NCBI GenBank assembly: GCA_022821275.1
Contig: JAJEDY010000059.1
Coordinates: 1-64,000 of the forward strand
Source of the DNA: Candidatus Latescibacterota bacterium
Lineage (GTDB): Bacteria > Latescibacterota > UBA2968
Length of the DNA: 64,000 bases
Direction: 5' to 3'
Of this stretch, positions 56,326 through 64,000 are shown in pieces; the first letter of the stretch is position 1, and each line of letters begins with the position of its first letter. The position numbers and the translations under genes were made by a program. The notes under the pieces were generated by a model. That model was not told where the DNA came from, searched no databases, and was given only the letters and a program-made list of their open reading frames with translations.

Positions 56326-57861
56326 ATGCCTGCACCTCTTTATCCCAAATCCATCCGATGGTGGCCCGCGATCGCGATCGGTGTGTTAATGCTTATTATA
56401 TTATCGGCAATCTGGATTCCCGACAGACCAAACCGCCAGATGCAAGTTATGCCGACAATATTGGTCTGCGCAATCGGCTTTTTTTTACTCTGTCTCTGGT
56501 TCTTTGCTTTTTCCCGAACGAGTCGAAAAATTCGCCTGCGGGGTCTAAGTATTTTTATACTCCTGATCGTCCTATCGGTTTCACTATTTCAAATTCGCGG
56601 CTTTACGGGCGATCTGGCTCCCAAGATAGAGTGGCGCTGGTCTTCTGTTACAGCGATATCCATAGCGAGACAATCTTCAGATGGTCCCGATACAGACTAT
56701 CCTCAATTTTTGGGTCCACACCGCAACGCCATCCTCGAAGGAATAAAACTGGAATCTAATTGGGATCAAAATCCCCCCAAATTACTCTGGCGCATACCCG
56801 TAGGTGAAGCCTTTTCTGCCTTTGCCGTCGTTGGTCGATCTGCTGTGACGCAAGAACAAAAAGGCGAAGACGAAACCGTGGCCTGTTACGACCTCTTGAC
56901 CGGAAAAGAGAAATGGCGTCACAGCGCGCGGGCGCGATATGAAACCGCGATTGCCGGAATTGGTCCACGAGCCACACCGACCATATCGGGCAACCGCGTC
57001 TATTCTTTTGGCGCAACCGGCATCCTCACCTGTCTCGATTTGGAAACTGGTCGAGAAATCTGGTCGCGCGATACAGTGAAAGAAACCGATGCGCGCGTAA
57101 AAGAATGGGGCATGAGTGGTTCGCCTCTCATTTTAGATGACAAAGTGATCGTGAGCCCGGGCGGACGAAACGAGCAATCGCTGATGGCGTATGACAAAGA
57201 AACCGGTGCGATTATCTGGGGAGGTGGCCGTGCAAGAGCAGGGCATAGCTCCCCCAGTTTGGCTTCCATAGCGGGAACAGATCAAATACTCGTTTTTAAC
57301 AGGGGACAAATCGCGGGTCACGATCCAATGTCCGGCTATTTGCTATGGGAATATCCCTGGACTGGCGGAATGACGCAACACGTAGCCCAACCCATTCCGC
57401 TGCCCGATGACCGCATCCTTGTATCAACGGGTTATGGCATTGGTAGTGAATTGATTCAAATTGCGAAAAATAGTCGGGATGAATTTACTGCCGAACGAAT
57501 ATGGAAAAGCCCCCGTCTCAAAGCCAAATTTGCCAATATGGTCTATAAAGACGGATATATTTACGGACTGGACGACGGCGTCCTCGTGTGTTTGGATCTG
57601 GTGGATGGACAGCGCAAATGGAAGCGAGGGCGCTACGGGCACGGGCAACTCATTCTCGTAGATGACCTCTTGCTCATCCAGACAGAATCGGGCGATGTCG
57701 TACTCGTCGATGCCTCGCCAGATGAACACAATGAACGCGCGCGCTTCTCCGCTCTGAGCAACCACACCTGGAACGCGCCCACATTTGCTGCCCCCTATCT
57801 CCTCGTGCGGAATGACCGGGAAGTGGCGTGCTATGAACTCGCACTCAAAAAAATAAATTAA
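56326..57861 (+). CDS. Membrane-anchored PQQ-type beta-propeller protein (2)
   Basis: A 511-residue protein. Three hydrophobic segments (about 13-33, 39-60 and 68-85) anchor the N-terminus, and the rest is a PQQ/BamB-like propeller beginning DYPQFLGPHRNAILEG and carrying blades such as VACYDLLTGKEKWRHSARAR and LTCLDLETGREIWSRDT. AAAGGA lies 5 bases before the ATG. It differs from the divergent neighbour mainly by its membrane anchor. The ligand or partner is unknown. Its stop is 6 bases from the stop of the ABC permease on the other strand. Confidence 0.85.
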   Translation: MPAPLYPKSIRWWPAIAIGVLMLIILSAIWIPDRPNRQMQVMPTILVCAIGFFLLCLWFFAFSRTSRKIRLRGLSIFILLIVLSVSLFQIRGFTGDLAPKIEWRWSSVTAISIARQSSDGPDTDYPQFLGPHRNAILEGIKLESNWDQNPPKLLWRIPVGEAFSAFAVVGRSAVTQEQKGEDETVACYDLLTGKEKWRHSARARYETAIAGIGPRATPTISGNRVYSFGATGILTCLDLETGREIWSRDTVKETDARVKEWGMSGSPLILDDKVIVSPGGRNEQSLMAYDKETGAIIWGGGRARAGHSSPSLASIAGTDQILVFNRGQIAGHDPMSGYLLWEYPWTGGMTQHVAQPIPLPDDRILVSTGYGIGSELIQIAKNSRDEFTAERIWKSPRLKAKFANMVYKDGYIYGLDDGVLVCLDLVDGQRKWKRGRYGHGQLILVDDLLLIQTESGDVVLVDASPDEHNERARFSALSNHTWNAPTFAAPYLLVRNDREVACYELALKKIN

Positions 57862-57867
57862 CGCGCC

Positions 57868-60800
57868 TCACCCCTCCTGTTTCAACGCGGGCAGTAAAGG
57901 TGATCGCAGGGCAAAGAAAACAGCTATCGCGCTTGCGATGAGGCCCGCACCGTATATGATGACAAGCGTAAGGGCCAGCGATCCCCAGGGGATTAACGCC
58001 CCATAGCTCATGACATGGGGCGCTACTGCGATAAGCGCTGAGACGCTACCGATAGCCAGCCCCACGAGCATTAAAAAACCATTCTCCGCGAGCAACATGC
58101 GCGACAACACAGCGCGGCGAAATCCAAAGGCGCGCAGAACGGCTAATTCACCGCGTCTTTCAATCACATTTCTCAATAGAACGATTCCCAATCCGAGCGT
58201 ACCCAACAGCAGACCCAATCCCCCCAGTGTTTGAAAGGTGGAGAGATAGGTATTTTCGACATCCTGAAAATGCGCGAGTTTTTGCGTTGTAGATACGGCG
58301 TCTAACCCGATGTCTTTTAATCTGCTCTCTAAAAGCGCGGTAAGCTGAACGGGTTGTTGCGTTTCAACGAGAAAAGCGCCATACCCGCTCTGGTCGGGAA
58401 AGTGTCGTATAAAATTATCTTCGGAAATCAGCAATTCACTTTGAAAAATACTCGTCTTTAACAAGCCCACCAATCTCAATACGACGGTCTCCCCCATCTC
58501 ATTCTGCAACACAATATCATCGCCTAATTGCTTGTGCAAGATCCACATAGCGGAGTTGTAATCCCCAATTGCCGGGACCACATCGGCGCCCAGGTCCTCG
58601 GATAATAGAGTCCAGGGATTTTCCACTTCAGTACTCGTTTGCTGAAATGTAAAACCACCTCGCTGACGCAGAGCATTGGGAACGCCCAAAACGCGCGGGC
58701 TTTCGGGCTTGTAAAGATTGAGACAACTCGCATCTTCCCCGGGTAAAACGCGTAGCGGGATAAACCGCGCCTGATTTAAGAGTTCTGCATCTGCTTGCGA
58801 GAACCCGAGTTCAAATTGCCCCTCTTTTGAATTGAAATCTCGATAAACCGGCACATCAACATCGGCGATGAGGGCAAAGCCGCCCGTGCCAGAGGCTTTG
58901 TCCTGCGCGATATTTTGAGTCAAGTCAGTTCGCCTGTTCGCGCCTACGGCAACAATGACAAAACACGCACATCCGATGAGTGAGGCACACAACAAACTTC
59001 GCGCGGGTTGCCGCTTGCTATTTTGCACCCCCATCCCAATAACGCCTTCTCTTATAGCGCGATGCCCGCGTCTAAACCAGAGCGAGAGAAAGCACAATCC
59101 CGAAACCATCCACAGCGCGCCACTGAAAAAGAACAACCCTGTACCCGCTGACGGCTCCATTGTCGCAGCCCCCCCCAGGCTGAGCGCGGCGAAGACGAGG
59201 CTGCCCAGGGCATACCATTTTGTGCGCGACTTTGCACGTACGACTTCTGTAATACCCGATAATAACGCGCGTACAGAAATATTGCCCAACCGGCGGAGTG
59301 TGAGCCAGATTGCCAGCAGGATCACACTCAGTGAAATGGCATAACCCAATAACAGACTCGACGCCTGGATGTGGAGCGCGAGATCAGACGTACCAACCGC
59401 GCCCACCCAATAAGTACGCAATCCCGCCATAATCAGATAGGCATAGAAAACACCGCCTATCAGCCCTGTGATACCGCCCACACAGGCCAGTACAAGGCCC
59501 TCACGACTAAAAAGTCGGCGGATTTTCTTTGCGGTATATCCCGATACCATCCGCATCCCAACTTCTCTGCCCCGCTGCTCCACACTCAGGCGAAATAATA
59601 ATCCAACCAGAAGAGCCGCGGAGATAATCAAGAATTGGCTGAATGCAATAAACAGCCCGCTGAAATCCGTTGCCCCCGCAGATGCAGCCAATCCCTCCTG
59701 TTTAACGGGTTGAAATATCAAGCCAGCAGATTCGGGTGCGATATTTTTCAGCAAGTGGTCCTCAAATCGCTTCGCTGTTGTTTCGATATCCTCTCCCGCA
59801 ATAGCTCCAATGCGTACGGCGGTTAATACGCCAAATCGACTTTGCCACAATCGCTGCCCAGTCGCGGCAGACACAAAGGCTTTTGGCGCGTCGCGATAGG
59901 TATCCCAATAATCTTCATCTTTCGGGCGAACACGACTCAAGTCTATGGGAAAAGGCGCTTCCCAATCGGCCATATTATTTGCATCACCCAGACCCGGATA
60001 ATCGGGGGACAACTTTTCATCTGCGCCCAACCCCGCCATTGCAACAATGCCTTTGAGTTGAAATGACGCCCAGCGAGTCAGGAGTTTTTCCCCCGGAGCA
60101 ACTTCGTAATAGGCAATTTTGACTTCATCGCCGACCCGTGCGTTCAAATCCTCAGCCGCCCATGTGTTGAGCAAAATATCGTCTTCCCCGATTTGTACTG
60201 ATCCATCTAAAAGCTGAAAAGACCCCAGACGCTCAACATCTAACGCAGAAATTGTGGAATAGGGCAGTTCTCTCTCCCCCACCTGTGCGGTATTCGCCAG
60301 ATAGGTGAGAATGGACATGTGGGGCGCGTTTAATTCGGCAGATACTTGTTGAATCGTTTCCGCAATATGGGATTTGAGAATAAACTGCGTGCTCTCAATG
60401 GCGAAATAATCAGCCTCTCGACGGATGACAATGCCGAGATCATCGGATGTTACAACGCGGGAAAGGGCTTCTTGAACGTCTGCATCTGGATCACCCGACA
60501 CCAGCAATGTATTCACGCGGCCTCTTTGCCCCAACGCTTTTTGCAAAACCGGCAGCGACAGATAGGCATTGAGCGGAACGGTCTGACGGGCGAAAAGGCC
60601 AAAGCGCCCCATTCCCCTATCGGGAAGCACGCCTGCAAGCGTCAGTCGAAGCGTTTGAACTGCATCATCGGCACGTCCAAATAGCGATTCGCGGTGAATA
60701 TCATCTGATTGTTCAAAAGACAGCAGAATGGCATCGCCAATCTGTGCATTGAGTTCTTTTTGGAGGGATTCGTTGACAACAACCGATGGAAATATTCCCT

Positions 60801-61167
60801 CAATCGTCAACTCGGGCAGTATTTGACCAAACAGATTTGCAAAGCGATTGTCAATACCCTGAATTTGAACGCGAGAAGCCCGCGTATTCGATCCCGCGTG
60901 AACAGCCGTTCCACCCAGGCTAATAGCCGATACAACATCCTGAGTGCCGAGTTCACGCTCGAGGTCGCGCTCCAGACTTGCGCGAAAAAATCGCTCAGAT
61001 ACCAGAGCGTGATCAATTTTTCCCAGACGACTCAACGACAAATCTCTCAAGCTACCGCGCACCGAATCGCCCACGATCAAAGCACCGGTCAAAACAGCAG
61101 TCGCCACTGCCACGCCGAGCATAACAGCCAGATTAATTCGCCAGAAATAGATCAGACTTCGACGCAC
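57868..61167 (-). CDS. Large FtsX/MacB-type ABC transporter permease
   Basis: A 1099-residue permease. An N-terminal helix (about 13-35) is followed by a large periplasmic MacB-like domain, a membrane block of several helices (about 510-715), a second periplasmic domain, and a C-terminal FtsX block (about 960-1090) with AVLRAFGFRRAVLSRMLLAENGF. This double FtsX plan is like permeases of LolCDE/YbbP type that move lipids, lipoproteins or peptides across the envelope. It overlaps the ATP-binding gene by 16 bases, so the two make one transporter. The substrate is unknown. Confidence 0.88.
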   Translation of the reverse strand: MRRSLIYFWRINLAVMLGVAVATAVLTGALIVGDSVRGSLRDLSLSRLGKIDHALVSERFFRASLERDLERELGTQDVVSAISLGGTAVHAGSNTRASRVQIQGIDNRFANLFGQILPELTIEGIFPSVVVNESLQKELNAQIGDAILLSFEQSDDIHRESLFGRADDAVQTLRLTLAGVLPDRGMGRFGLFARQTVPLNAYLSLPVLQKALGQRGRVNTLLVSGDPDADVQEALSRVVTSDDLGIVIRREADYFAIESTQFILKSHIAETIQQVSAELNAPHMSILTYLANTAQVGERELPYSTISALDVERLGSFQLLDGSVQIGEDDILLNTWAAEDLNARVGDEVKIAYYEVAPGEKLLTRWASFQLKGIVAMAGLGADEKLSPDYPGLGDANNMADWEAPFPIDLSRVRPKDEDYWDTYRDAPKAFVSAATGQRLWQSRFGVLTAVRIGAIAGEDIETTAKRFEDHLLKNIAPESAGLIFQPVKQEGLAASAGATDFSGLFIAFSQFLIISAALLVGLLFRLSVEQRGREVGMRMVSGYTAKKIRRLFSREGLVLACVGGITGLIGGVFYAYLIMAGLRTYWVGAVGTSDLALHIQASSLLLGYAISLSVILLAIWLTLRRLGNISVRALLSGITEVVRAKSRTKWYALGSLVFAALSLGGAATMEPSAGTGLFFFSGALWMVSGLCFLSLWFRRGHRAIREGVIGMGVQNSKRQPARSLLCASLIGCACFVIVAVGANRRTDLTQNIAQDKASGTGGFALIADVDVPVYRDFNSKEGQFELGFSQADAELLNQARFIPLRVLPGEDASCLNLYKPESPRVLGVPNALRQRGGFTFQQTSTEVENPWTLLSEDLGADVVPAIGDYNSAMWILHKQLGDDIVLQNEMGETVVLRLVGLLKTSIFQSELLISEDNFIRHFPDQSGYGAFLVETQQPVQLTALLESRLKDIGLDAVSTTQKLAHFQDVENTYLSTFQTLGGLGLLLGTLGLGIVLLRNVIERRGELAVLRAFGFRRAVLSRMLLAENGFLMLVGLAIGSVSALIAVAPHVMSYGALIPWGSLALTLVIIYGAGLIASAIAVFFALRSPLLPALKQEG

Positions 61168-61805
61168 GTCCCCTCCTGCAGATCAAATCGCCGCTCAAAG
61201 CGATGAGCCAGTGCCGAGCTGTGTGTCGCGCAGATCAGGATATTATTTTCCCGCTCGTGCAATTCAAACAGCAAATCGGCTATCTCTTCTGCTCGCGCCC
61301 CATCCAGGCTACCCGTTGGTTCGTCGCACAAGAGCAATGCCGGGGAATTGATGAGCGCACGCGCAACAGCTGTGCGCTGTCGCTCGCCGCCGGATAGTTC
61401 AGCGGGCCTGTGATCAATGCGATGCGACAAGCCCACGCGATCAATAATCTCTCGGGCGCGGTCTCGTGCATCGCCATTTCTAAATGCCAGCGTTGGGATC
61501 AAAACATTTTCCAAAACCGAGTATTGTGACAAAAGATGGTGCTCTTGAAATACAAATCCAATCCCCTGATTTCTAAACTGCGCGAGTTCGATTTCAGATA
61601 ATGCGAAGGGATCCTGTCCCTCAATTTCAAGACGACCCTCAGATGGTCGGTCCAGCGTGCCCAGCACATGCAACAAGGTGCTTTTCCCCGACCCCGAAGG
61701 CCCCATAATACTCAGCGATTGCCCCACCGACATTTCAAAAGATATATCCCGCAGAACATTTACATCGCCGAAGTGTTTGGAAAGATGCTCAACTTTTAGT
61801 GCCAT
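61152..61805 (-). CDS. ABC transporter ATP-binding protein (LolD/MacB type)
   Basis: A 217-residue ATPase. Walker A is MGPSGSGKSTLLHVLG (about 34-49), the Q-loop segment is GFVFQEHHLL, the signature is LSGGERQRTAVARAL and Walker B is LLLCDEPTGSLDG. The length and the text place it with LolD/MacB-type exporters. I take the ATG at 61805 (AGAGGT upstream); the frame extends to 61949, but that part overlaps the thioesterase gene's repeat-coded end. It is coupled with the large permease. Confidence 0.93.
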   Translation of the reverse strand: MALKVEHLSKHFGDVNVLRDISFEMSVGQSLSIMGPSGSGKSTLLHVLGTLDRPSEGRLEIEGQDPFALSEIELAQFRNQGIGFVFQEHHLLSQYSVLENVLIPTLAFRNGDARDRAREIIDRVGLSHRIDHRPAELSGGERQRTAVARALINSPALLLCDEPTGSLDGARAEEIADLLFELHERENNILICATHSSALAHRFERRFDLQEGTCVEV

Positions 61806-61863
61806 TCTGGACCTCTTAAATATTCGGGCGGGCACGGGGACCGCGTCCCTACATTTTCGATTT

Positions 61864-62301
61864 TCATCCGCGTCCATCCGTGTCATCTGCTTCATCCGCG
61901 ATCTGATCGGCAATAAAATCTGGAATCGGTATAGACCGAATTTTTTCACCGGGATTGCATATACAACATACCGTACTCAATTCTCCGCGGGCAATAGCCA
62001 TTTCCCCACGAAAAAAATCAAACCGATAGGTCATGGATTTGGTGCCCTTGCGTATCACCTTCAGATGAATATCCAGCACATCTTCAAATACGGCTGGACT
62101 GAGATATGTACATGTCGCCTCCAATCGCGGCCATCCGATTTTATTCCCATCCCATTCTGTTGAAACACTCGTACCCAACGAACGCAAAAAAGCATGCTCA
62201 GCAGCTTCCATAAACACAAAAAACCGGGAAAAGTGTACAATCCCGGCCATATCTGTATCGGAAAAGGCGACTCTGCGGGTAGTGTGAAATTCACTGTGCA
62301 T
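61864..62301 (-). CDS. 4-hydroxybenzoyl-CoA thioesterase-family protein (YbgC/FadM-like)
   Basis: A 145-residue hotdog-fold acyl-CoA thioesterase. RRVAFSDTDMAGIVHFSRFFVFMEAAEHAFLR holds the family signature with the catalytic Asp region (split: FSDTDMAGIVHF at 13-24, then FMEAAEHAFLR). The body to about residue 130 fits; the last part QIADEADDTDGRG is coded by a CATCCGCG/CATCTGC repeat (61865-61902) and is probably a late addition. It ends 58 bases before the ABC ATPase start. The acyl substrate is not known. Confidence 0.87.
   Translation of the reverse strand: MHSEFHTTRRVAFSDTDMAGIVHFSRFFVFMEAAEHAFLRSLGTSVSTEWDGNKIGWPRLEATCTYLSPAVFEDVLDIHLKVIRKGTKSMTYRFDFFRGEMAIARGELSTVCCICNPGEKIRSIPIPDFIADQIADEADDTDGRG
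61865..61902. repeat. ATCCGCGTCCATCCGTG-type repeat coding a protein tail
   Basis: CATCCGCGTCCATCCGTGTC followed by ATCTGCTTCATCCGCGAT. It covers the last 12 codons or so of the thioesterase gene and is the opposite-strand form of the CGCAGATGGA family. Confidence 0.7.
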
Positions 62302-62335
62302 AGTTTTTATACGTCAAAAAAAGCGATCTGCCAAA

Positions 62336-62358
62336 CCAGTCCCCAGCCTCCAGCCCCT
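62336..62358. repeat. CCCCAGCCTCCAGCCCC repeat copy
   Basis: Opposite-strand form of the CTGGGGGCTGG element, in the spacer between the thioesterase and the small membrane protein genes. Confidence 0.5.
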
Positions 62359-62404
62359 TTTCATCTAAACTCAAATTATTCTCTATCTTCTGTCGCACTT
62401 TCAA

Positions 62405-62896
62405 TTATGACGAAGGTTTAAATAAGGTCACCAGACACCCTCCCAGCGCAGCCAGTATAATACCCAGCACAAATTGCCAGTTCAAACCACCCCACCCACC
62501 TGCTGGCGGATGCATAATAAGAGAGACGATAGCATTGACCATAGGCGCGCCAGCAAAAACAATGGACATAACCACAGGCGGCGTTCCCTTTGCACCAAAG
62601 GCGAGAAGTACGCCAAACGCGCCGATGGCTCCCACAATACCAGCCAGCAGCGACCATGTCAGCCCCTTTGTCGGAAATGACCAGTCCGACCCGTTGATCG
62701 CGAGTACGATGAGAGAGCCAATAACGGCAGTCAAAAGATAGGCAATGCCCACAAACAGAAACGCCTTGTAACGTCCATTTTCGGGATCGCCCATAGCGAT
62801 CTGCCCGGTATGCAGAAAAATTCCGTACAACCCCCACGCCCCCACAGTCATCAACGCAAAAATCAACCACGTAAGTCCAGAAGAAGAAGTCGGCAT
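62405..62896 (-). CDS. Small DMT/EamA-like membrane protein
   Basis: A 163-residue protein with about five hydrophobic helices: WLIFALMTVGAWGLYGIF, AFLFVGIAYLLTAVIGSLIV, LLAGIVGAIGAFGVLLAFG, VMSIVFAGAPMVNAIVSLIM and FVLGIILAALGGCLVTLF. The pattern and the sequence at the third helix resemble one half of a drug/metabolite transporter (EamA domain), so it may work as a dimer. No substrate can be given. The next gene starts on the same strand 21 bases upstream of it, so it probably shares a transcript with the glycosyltransferase. Confidence 0.7.
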   Translation of the reverse strand: MPTSSSGLTWLIFALMTVGAWGLYGIFLHTGQIAMGDPENGRYKAFLFVGIAYLLTAVIGSLIVLAINGSDWSFPTKGLTWSLLAGIVGAIGAFGVLLAFGAKGTPPVVMSIVFAGAPMVNAIVSLIMHPPAGGWGGLNWQFVLGIILAALGGCLVTLFKPSS

Positions 62897-62917
62897 TTGC
62901 CCTCCCGTGTTAAGTTT

Positions 62918-64000
62918 TTAATCCGTCACATACTGACGATATACCGCCAGTGTTGCTTCCGCCATATCGTCGTCGCTAAAATTTTGATGTACAGCTTCTT
63001 TTCCTTTTTGCCCCATCGCCTCTCGCCCTTCTGCGTCATTCATCATCCGCAGCAACCCCGCCGCCAGCGCCTCTGAAGAATCTGGCTCTACCAGAATCCC
63101 CCCACCCGTTTTTTCAATCCATTCTGGAAAAATACCGTGCCGGGGCTGAACAACGGGAACGCCATTGGCCATAGCTTCAAGAAGCGATAGCCCCTTGGGT
63201 TCTTTATAAGGCGTTGGCACAGACAAGATATGAATGCTATTCAGGAATGCAATTTTTTCTTCTCGATTGACTTCCCCGCGATAATCAAAAATATCGGAAA
63301 GTCCCCGGGATGCGATTTGTTCGCATACTTCCTGAAAATATGTCGCATCTCTTTGTCCCAGATAACCGGCAACACTGAGTTTCACGTTTTCTTTGCCGAC
63401 TTGCTCCGCCAATTGATGAAACGCATCAACCAGCACATGCAACCCCTTCTCGGGACATATTCGGGCGAGATAACCAATCGTAAAAGGCAGCGGACCTAAC
63501 TTTACATCGCTTTCTCCATGCCCGTCTAATTTGATACCCAAAGGCGCGACGTGAATGCGATTGCGCGGTACATCGAGATAACCAGCCATAAAATCGGCAT
63601 AATACTCACAAGTAGCTACAAATCCATCGACATCCCTTGCTCGATCTCGCAAACACCGCCGCGCGTCCGACTTGTACGGTTCTATCAATCCTTCGAGGAA
63701 GATATCTTCGCCTTGTAGAGAACACAAAACGGGAATACCGAGTCCCCGTTTTATTTCTCTGGCCATGCCCAAAAACATCGAATTGGTCAACTGAACAAGA
63801 TCTGGCTGAAAATCCTCTTTCAACCAGCGCACCAGCTTTGCGAGTTCTTTTTTTTGCGCGCCATCTTCCCCCTCTAAAACCGACACAGTAAGCGCGCCGA
63901 GGTCTTCGGCGCGGGTTGATCCACTAAAACGTGCGAGACTATTGAGCAGTGTTCGGCTATTCAATAATCTATCGACAAAAGAGGGCGTATGCCGAAAAAT
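62918..64000 (-). CDS. Family 4 glycosyltransferase (partial, start outside window)
   Basis: At least 360 residues of a GT-B-type glycosyltransferase; the frame stays open to the window end, so the N-terminus is missing. The C-terminal domain shows FTIGYLARICPEKGLHVLVDA, VNREEKIAFLNSIHILSVP and the nucleotide-sugar motif EPKGLSLLEAMANGVPVVQP with the two conserved glutamates. The N-terminal part includes DLVQLTNSMFLGMAREIKRG and VLCSLQGEDIFLEGL. It should transfer a sugar from an NDP-sugar to a lipid, glycan or small acceptor. The acceptor cannot be inferred from this context. Confidence 0.88.
   Translation of the reverse strand: MFRHTPSFVDRLLNSRTLLNSLARFSGSTRAEDLGALTVSVLEGEDGAQKKELAKLVRWLKEDFQPDLVQLTNSMFLGMAREIKRGLGIPVLCSLQGEDIFLEGLIEPYKSDARRCLRDRARDVDGFVATCEYYADFMAGYLDVPRNRIHVAPLGIKLDGHGESDVKLGPLPFTIGYLARICPEKGLHVLVDAFHQLAEQVGKENVKLSVAGYLGQRDATYFQEVCEQIASRGLSDIFDYRGEVNREEKIAFLNSIHILSVPTPYKEPKGLSLLEAMANGVPVVQPRHGIFPEWIEKTGGGILVEPDSSEALAAGLLRMMNDAEGREAMGQKGKEAVHQNFSDDDMAEATLAVYRQYVTD

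Overview
The window reads as a chromosomal piece of an uncultured Gram-negative bacterium with a moderate G+C content. Lipoproteins, predicted outer-membrane barrels, a DUF4837 lipoprotein, a bifunctional-nuclease protein and a bacterial XPB helicase point to the wider Fibrobacteres-Chlorobi-Bacteroidetes area. The many sulfatases, heparinase-like proteins, phytanoyl-CoA dioxygenases, Gfo/Idh/MocA proteins and the DUF6785-type membrane protein are most like Latescibacterota (WS3) or Poribacteria. This placement is an inference from gene content; the only RNA gene seen is one tRNA-Ala(GGC).

Layout. 0.3-6.7 kb: a glyoxalase-like protein, an HTH protein, and a plus-strand run of two Gfo/Idh/MocA oxidoreductases, an O-methyltransferase, a bifunctional-nuclease-domain protein and a TPR/periplasmic-binding protein. 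6.8-11.4 kb: three exported proteins (HhH outer-membrane type, leucine-rich repeat, heparinase-like). 11.5-27.3 kb: a block rich in DNA repair (SbcD, SbcC, XPB, LigA and an XPB-associated Helicase_C_3 protein), interleaved with alanine racemase, a DUF4837 lipoprotein, a sulfatase, a UbiA prenyltransferase, tRNA-Ala and a broken DUF6883/DUF4926 pair. 27.3-31.7 kb: a polytopic membrane protein, an aldo/keto reductase and a sulfatase. 31.9-37.0 kb: a minus-strand operon of histidine kinase, sigma-54 response regulator, periplasmic coiled-coil protein and outer-membrane barrel. 37.2-40.4 kb: a barrel gene of foreign composition, a VIT/dockerin gene that lost its middle, and a fragment of a barrel paralogue: a decaying region. 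40.4-45.4 kb: a five-gene operon (TIM-barrel epimerase-like, ferredoxin-thioredoxin reductase-like, metallophosphoesterase fusion, two phytanoyl-CoA dioxygenase-like proteins). 45.5-54.7 kb: a carbohydrate catabolic region (rhamnose isomerase, sulfatase, enolase-superfamily dehydratase, heparinase-like protein, TRAP-TAXI transporter). 54.9-64 kb: two PQQ-type propeller proteins, a LolCDE/MacB-type ABC exporter, a thioesterase, a small DMT protein and a glycosyltransferase cut by the window edge.

How it fits together. Three sulfatases, two heparinase II/III-like proteins, RhaA, the dehydratase and the TRAP transporter suggest use of sulfated, rhamnose- or uronate-containing polysaccharides, without a SusC/SusD pair in view. 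SbcCD, LigA and the XPB module form a repair neighbourhood, but XPB carries an in-frame TGA at what should be a glycine codon.

The most notable signals outside genes are a 47-bp promoter module shared by two minus-strand operons, several families of short interspersed repeats that lie on stop codons or even encode a protein linker, and a leader with interlocking inverted repeats before the leucine-rich-repeat gene.
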